From: Bacillota bacterium
GTDB lineage: Bacteria; Bacillota; Clostridia; Oscillospirales; Ruminococcaceae
Assembly (NCBI GenBank): GCA_029550985.1
Contig: JAKPGH010000254.1
Span: 1 to 23,800, forward strand
Reading direction: 5' to 3'
Length of the DNA: 23,800 nucleotides
The notes beneath the pieces are model-generated. The model worked only from the letters and a program-made list of their open reading frames with translations. It did no database searches and was not told the origin of the DNA. Below are positions 7,170 through 14,467 of the stretch, in pieces (the stretch's first letter is position 1; every line of letters starts with the position of its first letter). A program made the translations under genes and the position numbers.

Positions 7170-7191
7170 GGTGCAAAAATGGTGCAAGAAT
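7170..7191 (+). repeat. Tandem 11-bp direct repeat in the spo0A leader
   Basis: GGTGCAAAAAT is followed at once by GGTGCAAGAAT, with a single mismatch. The pair starts about 13 bases after the candidate -10 and ends 22 bases before the spo0A start codon. Its position would suit an operator or mRNA element, but it could also be chance. Confidence 0.55.
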
Positions 7192-7213
7192 GTAGTGAGG
7201 GAGATAGTAAATT

Positions 7214-8008
7214 ATGACATCTAAGCTAAAAGTCTTGATTTCGGACGATACGAAGGAATTCTACGGGAAATGTGCGGCCATTTTCCACAGCTATGACTAT
7301 GAAACCATATGCGCTCCGCAAGACGGGGTTGAAATTCTCAAAATGATTGTGGATTACCAGCCCGACATTGTCTTGATGGAGGTGTATATGCCGCATCTGG
7401 ACGCGTTGGGGGTCATGAAGAGCGTCCACAGCGACAAATCCATCAAACCTCCCATTTTTATGACCATCTCCAGTTCCACCAGCCCCACTTTGGAGCGAGA
7501 GCTTACGGCCAACGGCTCGGTGTATTTCTTCCTCAAACCCATCGATACCGACGTGCTGGTGGAGCGTGTGATACAATTCGCCCAGGCGAAGAACAGCCAG
7601 CAAAGCTGGGCTCCTTCCACAACGCTGCGGCCTGCCAGAAACTCTCCGGACCTGGAAGTGATGGTGACCGACATCATCCACCAAATCGGAGTGCCGGCTC
7701 ACATCAAGGGCTACCACTATCTGCGGGATTCCATCATCTTCGCCATTCAGGAGCCGGAAATTATCAACTCGGTCACCAAGCGGCTGTATCCCACCGTTGC
7801 GAAAAAGAACGGCACCACTCCTTCCCGGGTGGAGCGGGCCATTCGCCACGCAATCGAGGTGGCCTGGGACAGAGGCGACGTGGATATTCTCAACTCCTAT
7901 TTCGGCTACACCATCCACAACGGACGGGGTAAGCCCACCAATTCCGAATTTATCGCCATGATTAGCGATAAGCTTCGCCTCAAGCTGCGGGTTGCCGTTG
8001 CCGGATAA
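7214..8008 (+). CDS. spo0A: Sporulation master regulator Spo0A with Glu at the phosphorylation site
   Basis: Spo0A is the response regulator that commits cells to sporulation by binding 0A boxes. The 264-residue protein has a receiver domain (about residues 1-125), a linker, and a complete DNA-binding domain from about residue 148: IIHQIGVPAHIKGYHYLRD, SRVERAIRHAIEVAW and KPTNSEFIAMISDKLRL. Acidic Asp11 and Asp12, Thr86 and the Lys in FFLKP are kept. At residue 56, where the family has the phosphoacceptor aspartate (usually DIIMPHLDG), this protein has VLMEVYMPHLDAL. The codon is GAG, so the change is real in this sequence. A glutamate may mimic phosphorylation or may abolish it. The start at ATG 7214 has GAGGGAG about 10 bases upstream. 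spoIVB lies just before it and a strong terminator follows. Confidence 0.97.
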   Translation: MTSKLKVLISDDTKEFYGKCAAIFHSYDYETICAPQDGVEILKMIVDYQPDIVLMEVYMPHLDALGVMKSVHSDKSIKPPIFMTISSSTSPTLERELTANGSVYFFLKPIDTDVLVERVIQFAQAKNSQQSWAPSTTLRPARNSPDLEVMVTDIIHQIGVPAHIKGYHYLRDSIIFAIQEPEIINSVTKRLYPTVAKKNGTTPSRVERAIRHAIEVAWDRGDVDILNSYFGYTIHNGRGKPTNSEFIAMISDKLRLKLRVAVAG

Positions 8009-8036
8009 CGCTCTCATTTTTGGCCTGTATAGATTC

Positions 8037-8075
8037 AAAAAACCTCGCGGGGAATATTCCTCGTGAGGTTTTTTT
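8037..8075. terminator. Bidirectional rho-independent terminator between spo0A and the M24 peptidase gene
   Basis: A long stem, CCTCGCGGGGAAT paired with ATTCCTCGTGAGG with two mismatches, is flanked by six A on the left and seven T on the right. It therefore forms a terminator in both directions. It lies 28 bases after spo0A and about 60 bases past the convergent peptidase stop. Confidence 0.93.
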
Positions 8076-8133
8076 GCTTTGCAAAACTCCCTCACTGTAT
8101 GTTTTCCAAAACAAAAAAGGAAAGAGTTCAGCT

Positions 8134-9198
8134 TTACAGTATTATCAATTCTTTGGGGCTTTTGGTCAGATTTTCAAACCCGTCTGGCGTGCAGACCACG
8201 ACGTCCTCGATGCGCACGCCAAATTCCCCCGCCAAATAGATGCCCGGCTCCACCGAAAGCACCATTCCCGGCTCCAGGGGCACCTCGCAGGTGCGGTTAA
8301 AGGCGGGGGCTTCGTGGACTTCCAGCCCCAGCGAGTGGCCGAGTCCGTGGCCAAAGGTGCCCGCAAAGGGAGAAGCATCGATCAGGTTTCGGGCGGCGGC
8401 GTCCACCTGTCGGCAAACGGTTCCCGGTTTAATTTTGGCAAAAGCGGCATCCTGAGCCTGCCGCACCGTTTCGTACACCTGCCGCTGTTTATCGGTCACA
8501 TGGCCAAGAGCTATGGTGCGGGTCATGTCGGAGCAGTAACCGTCCACAAAAAAGCCAAAATCCAATGTGATGAAATCCCCTTCCCGCAGGGCGCGGTCGG
8601 AAGGCGTGCAGTGAGGCTGAGAGGAGTTTTCGCCGGACGCCACAATGACAAAGGCCAGGCGGTCCGCTCCCATTTTGCGGCCGGCAATGTCCAGCTCCAG
8701 GGCAATTTCCTTTTCGGTGACGCCGGGCCTTATTTTTTCCAAAATGTAGGCAAAGGTTTTGTCGGTGTATTCCTGGGCCTTGCGCATAATCGCAAGCTCC
8801 TGGGGGGTTTTGATGCGGCGCATCAGGCTCAACTGTTCGGAAAGGCGGTTGTCCTCCAAAAAGGTGATGTCGGGCATCTCTTTCCGGTAGGTGTTGAGCA
8901 GTTTGACGGTGCAGACGTCGCTTTCCACCGCCACTGTGTTCGCCCTGGCCTCCTCCAGCAGCGCGCCGATTTGCCGGTACAGCTTATCCTGCAACATGAC
9001 GTCACAATCCCGGATAGTCTTGCAGGCTCCCTCGTAATAGCGGGAGTCGATGAGAAAGGCAGACCGCTTCCGGGTGAGGACCAGAGTGCCCGCGCTGGAG
9101 GTAAAGCCGGTGAGATAGCGGCGGTTAAAGTCTCCGGTGATGAGGGCGGCGTCGACGTCGTCGGGCAACGACTTTATCAATGTTTCCATGAGGTTCAT
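8134..9198 (-). CDS. M24-family Xaa-Pro peptidase (aminopeptidase P / prolidase type)
   Basis: This 354-residue cytoplasmic metallopeptidase should release residues next to proline from peptides. An N-terminal creatinase-like domain (about residues 1-125; ALITGDFNRRYLTGFTSSAG, FLIDSRYYEGA) is followed by the pita-bread catalytic domain. The five metal ligands of the M24 family can be picked out: Asp213 and Asp224 in DFGFFVDGYCSDMTRT, His288 in HGLGHSLGLEVHEAP, Glu317 in SVEPGIYL and Glu331 in VRIEDVVV. Length is normal for the Firmicute YqhT/PepQ group. The start is ATG 9198 with AGGAG about 5 bases upstream; an ATG at 9189 is too far from it. The start overlaps the stop codon of the endonuclease IV-like gene by 4 bases, so the two are co-translated. 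The distinction between aminopeptidase P and prolidase cannot be made from sequence. Confidence 0.92.
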   Translation of the reverse strand: MNLMETLIKSLPDDVDAALITGDFNRRYLTGFTSSAGTLVLTRKRSAFLIDSRYYEGACKTIRDCDVMLQDKLYRQIGALLEEARANTVAVESDVCTVKLLNTYRKEMPDITFLEDNRLSEQLSLMRRIKTPQELAIMRKAQEYTDKTFAYILEKIRPGVTEKEIALELDIAGRKMGADRLAFVIVASGENSSQPHCTPSDRALREGDFITLDFGFFVDGYCSDMTRTIALGHVTDKQRQVYETVRQAQDAAFAKIKPGTVCRQVDAAARNLIDASPFAGTFGHGLGHSLGLEVHEAPAFNRTCEVPLEPGMVLSVEPGIYLAGEFGVRIEDVVVCTPDGFENLTKSPKELIIL

Positions 9199-10064
9199 TG
9201 GGTCTCCTGTCCTTTCTTCCCTGCTTGCTGGTACAGCTTGCGCATCATCATGGCATCCCGCACCTGCGTCCCTGCCGACTCGCAGATGATGGTGGGGCTG
9301 AGCTTCCGCTCCTGCAGCAGTTGGGCCAGGGGGGTAAAGTCGGGGCCAAAGCTCGGGTCCTCCAGGGTGAGGTGGCGCTTTTCTCCCCCGTTTTGGGTGT
9401 ACTCGATGCGGGAAAAGTGGGGGTGAAAGCTGCTGCCCCGCTCCTTACCCAGCTGGTTGTGGAGGGTGTCCAAAATCCAGGCGGTGGCCTGATAGCCTTC
9501 CATCGTCCCGATGGACCGAGCGTAAAGGTGACCGAAATCGATGCAGGGAATGAGGCGCTCGTCCAGCCGGCAAAAGGCGATGATTTCCTCCAAAGTGCCC
9601 AGCTGATTGATTTTCCCCATGGTTTCGGGGCAGATGTGAATGTGGGAAAGGCCTTCCGCCTCCAACTGCTTCAGGGCAAGTTTGAGCGTCTCGCAGGCAA
9701 GTTCCACGGCCTGCTTTCGCTCCATCTTTCCCACCGAGCCGGGATGGACCACAATGCGGTTGCCCCCCATCCAGTCCGCCACCCGGGCGGCCTGCACGAT
9801 GTAGCGGACTGAATTCAGACGCTTTTCCTCCTCGGCGGAGGCCAGGGAAATATAATAGGGGGCGTGCACCGAAATGGCTATGTTGTGGCGCCTGCCCTCC
9901 TCCCCCAGCGCCTGGGCGGATTTCTGGGAAACCCGCACCCCGTGGCCGCACTGGTACTCAAAAGCCGTCAGATTCCGCTCCGCCAGATAGGCGGGCATGT
10001 CCAACGTGGATTTGTAAAGGGCGGAATATTCTTCATCCTGACCGGCGGGGCCAAATCGGACCAT
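9195..10064 (-). CDS. Endonuclease IV-like TIM-barrel protein (AP endonuclease family 2)
   Basis: This 289-residue protein has the xylose isomerase-like TIM barrel of the Nfo/AP-endonuclease-2 family. Zinc-ligand motifs appear in order: HAPYYISLAS (His67), VVHPGS (His107), PETMGK (Glu147), CIDFGHLYAR (Asp176, His179), HPHFSRIEY (His214 or His216), EKRH (His231) and ICESAG (Glu262). By analogy with Escherichia coli Nfo, which has Asp-Arg-His here, the aspartate ligand is replaced by Lys229. This looks like a divergent sub-family rather than classical Nfo, so AP endonuclease activity is likely but not proven. The start ATG 10064 has AAAGGAG 7 bases upstream. It is 38 bases after yqeG and overlaps the peptidase gene by 4 bases, suggesting one transcript. 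Confidence 0.85.
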   Translation of the reverse strand: MVRFGPAGQDEEYSALYKSTLDMPAYLAERNLTAFEYQCGHGVRVSQKSAQALGEEGRRHNIAISVHAPYYISLASAEEEKRLNSVRYIVQAARVADWMGGNRIVVHPGSVGKMERKQAVELACETLKLALKQLEAEGLSHIHICPETMGKINQLGTLEEIIAFCRLDERLIPCIDFGHLYARSIGTMEGYQATAWILDTLHNQLGKERGSSFHPHFSRIEYTQNGGEKRHLTLEDPSFGPDFTPLAQLLQERKLSPTIICESAGTQVRDAMMMRKLYQQAGKKGQETQ

Positions 10065-10102
10065 GATGGTTCTCCTTTGATAGAAAATTAAAATGGGGCG
10101 CT

Positions 10103-10600
10103 TTATTTATTGTTTGCCTTATATTTTTGCAGAATACCTTTTTCCAGCCGGCGCTTGAGCCGGAAAAACCAGGTGGATTCCGGCTGGATGGGCTGGAGCA
10201 AAACGGTTTTGGCGCCAAAGAGGTTGCCGCCCAAAACGTCGGTAAAAATCTGGTCCCCCACCACCGCGATTTGCTCTTTGGGCAGATTCAGTTCCCTGGC
10301 CGCCCGCCGGAAGCCTTTGGGCAGGGGTTTTGCGGCGTCGGCGGTAAAGGGCAGCCCCAACAACTCCGCAAAGGGCTTGACCCGAGGCGGATGGTTGTTG
10401 GAAAGGATAATCATGGAGATGCCGGCCTTGCGCATCACTTCCAGCCAATGCCGAACCTCCGGGTGAGGAACGGGGTTGTCGTGAGTGGTCAGGGTGTTGT
10501 CCACATCCAAAATCAGTCCCCGAACGCCCCAGCGCTGCAGCTGTTCCGGCTGCAGGCAGGCGATGGACGGCAGATACAGGGTGGGGTACAGCAATCTCAT
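10103..10600 (-). CDS. yqeG: YqeG family HAD-IIIA phosphatase
   Basis: A 165-residue HAD-superfamily hydrolase of the YqeG (HAD IIIA) family, broadly conserved in Firmicutes, with unknown physiological substrate. Motif I is LILDVDNTLTTHD, with the nucleophile Asp32 and the acid/base Asp34. Motif II is MIILSNN. The lysine of motif III is in DAAKPLPKGF, and motif IV is VVGDQIFTDVLGGN. No cap domain is present, as is usual for class IIIA. The start at ATG 10600 has GAGGTG 5 bases upstream and gives the typical MRLLYPTLYLPS. In Bacillus subtilis yqeG sits beside yqeH, aroE, yhbY, nadD, yqeK and rsfS. Here it is separated from that group by leuS and rpsU, and yqeH and aroE are absent from the window. 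It follows rpsU through a terminator. Confidence 0.92.
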   Translation of the reverse strand: MRLLYPTLYLPSIACLQPEQLQRWGVRGLILDVDNTLTTHDNPVPHPEVRHWLEVMRKAGISMIILSNNHPPRVKPFAELLGLPFTADAAKPLPKGFRRAARELNLPKEQIAVVGDQIFTDVLGGNLFGAKTVLLQPIQPESTWFFRLKRRLEKGILQKYKANNK

Positions 10601-10616
10601 GTTGACACCTCGTGAG

Positions 10617-10647
10617 AGAAAAGGCGGGCTAACAATTAGCCCGCCTT
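10617..10647 (-). terminator. Terminator between rpsU and yqeG
   Basis: A perfect 12-bp inverted repeat (AAGGCGGGCTAA paired with TTAGCCCGCCTT) with a 3-base loop is followed on the minus strand by TTTTCTCTC. It starts about 20 bases after the rpsU stop and ends 17 bases before yqeG, leaving no room for a separate promoter between. It may act as an incomplete terminator or attenuator. Confidence 0.85.
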
Positions 10648-10666
10648 TTGGATACCACTTCAATCG

Positions 10667-10843
10667 TTATTTATACTTGCGCTTACGTGCTGCCTCGGAT
10701 TTCTTCTTGCGCCTTACGGAAGGCTTCTCGTAATGCTCTCTCTTGCGCACTTCCTGCAACACACCGGCTTTTGCACATTGCCTTTTGAATCTGCGCAGCG
10801 CACTGTCCAAGGATTCGTTTTCCTTGATACGGACTTCTGACAC
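10667..10843 (-). CDS. rpsU: 30S ribosomal protein S21
   Basis: A 58-residue, strongly basic protein matching bacterial S21, a small-subunit protein near the mRNA exit and anti-Shine-Dalgarno region. The sequence VSEVRIKENESLDSALRRFK, then CAKAGVLQEVRKREHYEKPS and a C-terminal RRKKKSEAARKRKYK, is diagnostic. The start is GTG at 10843: GGGGAGGG lies 8 bases upstream and the family begins MSEVRIKENE. An upstream in-frame GTG at 10861 would overlap the ribosome binding site. It has a perfect consensus promoter (10914-10942) and a terminator behind it, so it can be made as a short, highly expressed transcript. Its length matches the Bacillus subtilis protein. Confidence 0.97.
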   Translation of the reverse strand: MSEVRIKENESLDSALRRFKRQCAKAGVLQEVRKREHYEKPSVRRKKKSEAARKRKYK

Positions 10844-10913
10844 GTCTATTTCCCTCCCCACGCTTCGCAGCAGGAGTTATTCTTTAAACAAACCGCATAA
10901 AGAACTCATCAAT

Positions 10914-10942
10914 ATTATAGTACCTGCGGGCCCTGCTGTCAA
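10914..10942 (-). promoter_or_regulatory. Consensus sigma-A promoter for rpsU
   Basis: On the minus strand, TTGACA (10937-10942) and TATAAT (10914-10919) match the sigma-A consensus exactly, with the optimal 17-base spacer. It lies about 70 bases ahead of the rpsU start. The leader between promoter and start shows no strong hairpin. It lies just beyond the leuS stop. Confidence 0.95.
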
Positions 10943-10971
10943 GAAATAAAATCCAACCTTTTGTTCGGCGG

Positions 10972-13377
10972 CTATTTCGCCACAAAGTTTACCAGTTTGC
11001 CGGGCACCACAATCTCTTTGAGAATTTGCTTGCCTTCCAAAGCCGCGGCCACCTCGGCGTTTTCCCTGGCCAGACGGAGCAATTCCTCCTTGGAGGCGGT
11101 GGCGCTCACCGACAGGCGGGCGCGAATTTTGCCGCTAATCTGCACTACAATTTCCACCGTGGAATCCTTGCACTTTTCCTCGTCGTAGGCAGGCCACTTC
11201 TGGTCGGTAATCATGCCGCCGAATCCCATCCGCTCCCAGGCTTCCTCAGTGACGTGAGGGGCAAAGGGGTTGGTGAGAATCAGCAGAGTTTTGTATTCCG
11301 CATGATTGAGCTGTTTTGCGTCGTAAATTTCGTTGAGCAAACTCATCAAAGCGGCGATGGCGGTGTTGTATTTGAGGTTTTCGATGTCCTCGCTGACTTT
11401 TTTGATGGTCTTGTGGATGCTGCTTTCCAGCTTGGGGGAATAGGCATCCCCTTCCACGCACATGGTCTGCAGGTTCCACAGCCGCTCCACAAAGCGCTTG
11501 CAGCCCTTGATGGACTCGCTGGACCAGGGCGCCGCCTTTTCAAAGTCGCCGATGAACATCTCGTACAGGCGCAAAGTGTCGGCGCCGTATTCCGCGATGA
11601 TGTCGTCGGGATTGATGACGTTGCCCCGGGACTTGGACATCTTCTCACCGTTTTCGCCCAGAATCATGCCGTGGCTGGTGCGGCGGGCGTAAGGCTCCTT
11701 GGTGGGCACCACGCCGATGTCGTAGAGGAACTTATGCCAGAACCGGGAATAGAGCAGGTGCAGGGTGGTGTGCTCCATGCCGCCGTTGTACCAGTCCACA
11801 GGGGTCCAGTACTCCAGCGCCTCCCGGGAGGCCAGGGCCTCGTTGTTGTGGGGGTCGCAGTACCGCAGGTAGTACCAGCTGGAGCCGGCCCACTGAGGCA
11901 TGGTGTCGGTTTCCCGCTTTGCCGCCCCACCGCACTTGGGGCAGGTGCAGTTGACCCATTCCTCCAGAGCCGCCAGAGGGCTTTCGCCGTCGCCGGTGGG
12001 CTTGTAGCTTTCCACCTCCGGCAGGGTGAGCGGCAGGTCCTTCTCGTCCACCGGCACGTAGCCGCACTTGGGACAGATGATGATGGGAATGGGCTCGCCC
12101 CAGTACCGCTGACGGGAGAACACCCAGTCCCGCAGCTTGTAGTTGACCTTAGCCTCGCCTTTACCCTGTTCTTCCAGCCAGGCGATTATCTTCTTTTTGG
12201 CTTCCTCCACCGTCAGGCCGTCCAGCATGCCGGAGTTGACCATGACGCCGTGGTCGCAGTCCTCGTAGGCGTGCTGGGTGATGTCGCCGCCCTTGACCAC
12301 TTCCACAATGGGAAGGTTGAACTTTTGGGCAAACTCCCAGTCTCTCTGGTCGTGGCCGGGCACCGCCATGATGGCGCCGGTGCCGTAGCTGACCAGAACA
12401 TAGTCGGAAATAAAGATGGGAATTTCCTTGCCGTTGACGGGGTTGACGCCGTTGACCCCCATCAGCCGCACGCCGGTTTTGTCTTTGGCCACCTCGGTGC
12501 GCTCAAAATCGGACTTGCGGGCCGCCTCTTCCTGATAGGCACGAACTTCGTCGAGGTTGGAGATGAGGTTCTGCCATTTTTCGATGAGAGGATGCTCGGG
12601 AGCCATTACCATGTAGGTGGCGCCAAAGAGGGTGTCGGGCCGGGTGGTGTAGATTTGCAGCACGTCGCCCGCCGTGGTGTCGAAGTTGACCAGGGCACCT
12701 TCGGAGCGGCCAATCCAGTTTTTCTGGCTGGCGACCACCCGCTCGGGGTAGTTGACTTCGTCCAAATCGTCGAGAAGGCGCTGGGCATACTTGGTGATGG
12801 CCAGCATCCACTGGCTCTTGACCTTGCGGACCACTTCGCCGGAGCAGCGCTCGCATCTGCCGCCCACCACTTCCTCGTTGGCCAGAACCACCTTGCAGGA
12901 GGTGCACCAGTTGACCGCCATTTCCTTTTTGTAGGCAAGGCCGTGTTTAAACATCTGCAGGAAAATCCACTGGGTCCACTTGTAATAGTTGGGGTCGGTG
13001 GTGTTGATTTCCCGGCTCCAGTCAAAGGAAAGGCCCAGGGACTTAATTTGCTGGGTAAACCGCTTGATGTTCTGCTCCGTCACGCTTTTGGGGTGAACGT
13101 TGTTTTTGATGGCGTAGTTTTCCGCCGGCAAACCGAAGGCGTCCCAACCGATGGGATAAAGGACGTTGTAGCCCTCCAGCCGGCGCTTTCTGGCCACAAT
13201 ATCCAAAGCGGTATAGGGCCTGGGATGCCCCGCGTGAAGCCCCTGCCCCGACGGATAAGGGAATTCGATGAGGGGATAAAACTTGGGAAGGGTATAATCC
13301 TGCTTGGCGGCAAACACCTGCTTCTCTTCCCAGATTTTCTGCCATTTCTTTTCAACGGCCGCAAAATCGTAACGCAT
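10972..13377 (-). CDS. leuS: Leucyl-tRNA synthetase
   Basis: LeuRS attaches leucine to its tRNAs in the cytoplasm. The 801-residue protein is full length for the bacterial type. The class I HIGH motif appears as HAGHP in FPYPSGQGLHAGHPRPYTALD, and KMSKS appears in GEKMSKSRGNVINPDDI. The CP1 editing domain is present, with TTRPDTLFGATYMV and GTGAIMAVPGHDQRDWEFA. Zinc-binding cysteine clusters include WCTSCKVV...CERC and CPKCG. The C-terminal anticodon-binding and LeuRS-specific tail follow. The start is ATG 13377 with GGAG 7 bases upstream. It lies 89 bases after rsfS in the same direction; the gap has an inverted repeat but no T-box riboswitch. No clear terminator separates it from the rpsU promoter. 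Confidence 0.98.
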   Translation of the reverse strand: MRYDFAAVEKKWQKIWEEKQVFAAKQDYTLPKFYPLIEFPYPSGQGLHAGHPRPYTALDIVARKRRLEGYNVLYPIGWDAFGLPAENYAIKNNVHPKSVTEQNIKRFTQQIKSLGLSFDWSREINTTDPNYYKWTQWIFLQMFKHGLAYKKEMAVNWCTSCKVVLANEEVVGGRCERCSGEVVRKVKSQWMLAITKYAQRLLDDLDEVNYPERVVASQKNWIGRSEGALVNFDTTAGDVLQIYTTRPDTLFGATYMVMAPEHPLIEKWQNLISNLDEVRAYQEEAARKSDFERTEVAKDKTGVRLMGVNGVNPVNGKEIPIFISDYVLVSYGTGAIMAVPGHDQRDWEFAQKFNLPIVEVVKGGDITQHAYEDCDHGVMVNSGMLDGLTVEEAKKKIIAWLEEQGKGEAKVNYKLRDWVFSRQRYWGEPIPIIICPKCGYVPVDEKDLPLTLPEVESYKPTGDGESPLAALEEWVNCTCPKCGGAAKRETDTMPQWAGSSWYYLRYCDPHNNEALASREALEYWTPVDWYNGGMEHTTLHLLYSRFWHKFLYDIGVVPTKEPYARRTSHGMILGENGEKMSKSRGNVINPDDIIAEYGADTLRLYEMFIGDFEKAAPWSSESIKGCKRFVERLWNLQTMCVEGDAYSPKLESSIHKTIKKVSEDIENLKYNTAIAALMSLLNEIYDAKQLNHAEYKTLLILTNPFAPHVTEEAWERMGFGGMITDQKWPAYDEEKCKDSTVEIVVQISGKIRARLSVSATASKEELLRLARENAEVAAALEGKQILKEIVVPGKLVNFVAK

Positions 13378-13424
13378 TTTATTTCTCCTTCGCTATTTCT
13401 TCCTCTTACGCAAGCGGGGTTGTG

Positions 13425-13456
13425 GTGTTGGCGTCATCCTTTGGCACGGCCAACAC
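13425..13456. other. Inverted repeat in the rsfS-leuS gap
   Basis: GTGTTGGC (13425-13432) and GCCAACAC (13449-13456) form an 8-bp stem with a 16-base loop. No T run follows in the minus direction, so it is not an intrinsic terminator. It may be an mRNA hairpin in the leuS leader. Confidence 0.45.
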
Positions 13457-13466
13457 TCCGTTTGTT

Positions 13467-13820
13467 TTACTGCAACAGCTCCGCAACGTCCAGCTTGGGA
13501 GCGTCCCCCCAAAGCCTCTCCAGGCAGTAAAACTCTCTGGTCTGATTGTAAAAGATGTGAATCACCACATCGTTGTAGTCCATCAAAATCCACATGGCGG
13601 AAGCAGCGCCCTCCACCTTGCGGGGCTCCACACCCGCTTGGGAAAGCTTTTCCTCCACCTCTTCCGCCAGGGTTTGCACCAAAGTGGTGTTGTTGGCGGA
13701 GGCGATGACAAAGTAATCCCCCAGGCTGGTGAGCTTTTGAATGTCCAGCACCACAATGTCCTCGGCTTTTTTGGAATCCAGGATTTGAACCGCTTTTTTT
13801 ACAATATCTTTAGAAGTCAT
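13467..13820 (-). CDS. rsfS: Ribosomal silencing factor RsfS
   Basis: RsfS binds ribosomal protein L14 and blocks subunit joining when nutrients run short. The 117-residue protein matches the YbeB/YqeL/Iojap family: MTSKDIVKKAVQILDSKKAE, the core DIVVLDIQKLTSLGDYFVIASANN, then EGAASAMWILMDYNDVVIHIF and a tail ending FYCLERLWGDAPKLDV. The length is typical. The start is ATG 13820, which overlaps the stop codon of yqeK by 4 bases (ATGA); GGAG lies 7 bases upstream. The gene order yhbY, nadD, yqeK, rsfS is the standard Firmicute arrangement. leuS follows after 89 bases. Confidence 0.96.
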   Translation of the reverse strand: MTSKDIVKKAVQILDSKKAEDIVVLDIQKLTSLGDYFVIASANNTTLVQTLAEEVEEKLSQAGVEPRKVEGAASAMWILMDYNDVVIHIFYNQTREFYCLERLWGDAPKLDVAELLQ

Positions 13821-14407
13821 GGCTTCGCTCCGATCGCTTTTTTCCTTGAATACTCATTATACGCTTCCCAACTCTCTCTGACAAGAGGCAATCCTCTTTT
13901 TGCCACTTCTTCCAATGTGTGGGAAAGGCAGAGGAACATGGCTTCGTCCAGGGAATGCCGCGCCACCCGGCGCAGTTCCTCCACGCCGGGGAAATTGCGG
14001 TCCTCGCTGACGGCGTCGGCCACAAACACGATTTGCTCCAGTTGGGACATCCCCGCCCGTCCGGTAGTGTGGTAGCGCACCGCCCGCAAAATCTCCGCAT
14101 CGGAAATGTTCAAATCATGCTGCAGATACAGGCTGCCGCAAACGCTGTGCCAAATTTGGGGATTCAGCCTCCACTCTTCGGAAAGGGGAAAGCCGTGGGA
14201 CTCCATATAATACTGCTGCCAGCTGGGATGGTCGTCCCGGCAGATATCGTGGAGCAAACCGGCAAAGCCCGCCCGGTACCAGTCCCCGTGATGCAAAGCC
14301 GCCAGCTCCATCGCAGCCTGCTCCACCATCAGGGAGTGATGGTACCGCTTGGGGCCGAGGCGCTCCTCCAACAATTGTTTCAAGTGATGTCGCGTGTAAA
14401 TTTGCAA
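13817..14407 (-). CDS. yqeK: HD-domain hydrolase YqeK (symmetrical Ap4A hydrolase)
   Basis: YqeK-family HD hydrolases degrade diadenosine tetraphosphate to two ADP, lowering this alarmone. The 196-residue protein has metal-ligand motifs in HHSLMVEQAAMELA, GLLHDICRD (the HD pair), a histidine in IWHSVCG, and a late aspartate in FVADAVSEDR, in the family order. The start is TTG at 14407: GGGAGG lies 7 bases upstream and the N-terminus MQIYTRHHLKQLLEERL fits the family. The next ATG would remove the first ligand region. It follows nadD after 60 bases, with a hairpin at 14422-14454 next to its ribosome binding site, and overlaps rsfS by 4 bases. Assignment rests on motifs and gene order. Confidence 0.93.
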   Translation of the reverse strand: MQIYTRHHLKQLLEERLGPKRYHHSLMVEQAAMELAALHHGDWYRAGFAGLLHDICRDDHPSWQQYYMESHGFPLSEEWRLNPQIWHSVCGSLYLQHDLNISDAEILRAVRYHTTGRAGMSQLEQIVFVADAVSEDRNFPGVEELRRVARHSLDEAMFLCLSHTLEEVAKRGLPLVRESWEAYNEYSRKKAIGAKP

Positions 14408-14421
14408 GACAATGCCTCCCG

Positions 14422-14454
14422 GCTCTGCCTACAGTCTGAACTGCAGAACAGAGC
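14422..14454. other. Hairpin just upstream of the yqeK ribosome binding site
   Basis: In the minus-strand transcript GCTCTG pairs with CAGAGC, and inside it CTGCAG pairs with CTGTAG (one G-U pair) around a 6-base loop. It ends next to the GGGAGG used by the TTG start of yqeK. It is not followed by a T run, so an effect on translation or RNA processing is more likely than termination. Confidence 0.5.
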
Positions 14455-14467
14455 TTTATACCGATTC

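Noticed and set aside
13378..13466. Possible T-box riboswitch ahead of leuS
   Set aside because: The gap is only 89 bases and has neither the T-box sequence nor a terminator; it contains only a simple inverted repeat.
11026..13530. A very long open plus-strand frame opposite leuS and rsfS
   Set aside because: It is an effect of GC-rich third codon positions in leuS. The minus-strand product is a complete leucyl-tRNA synthetase and the antisense protein matches nothing.
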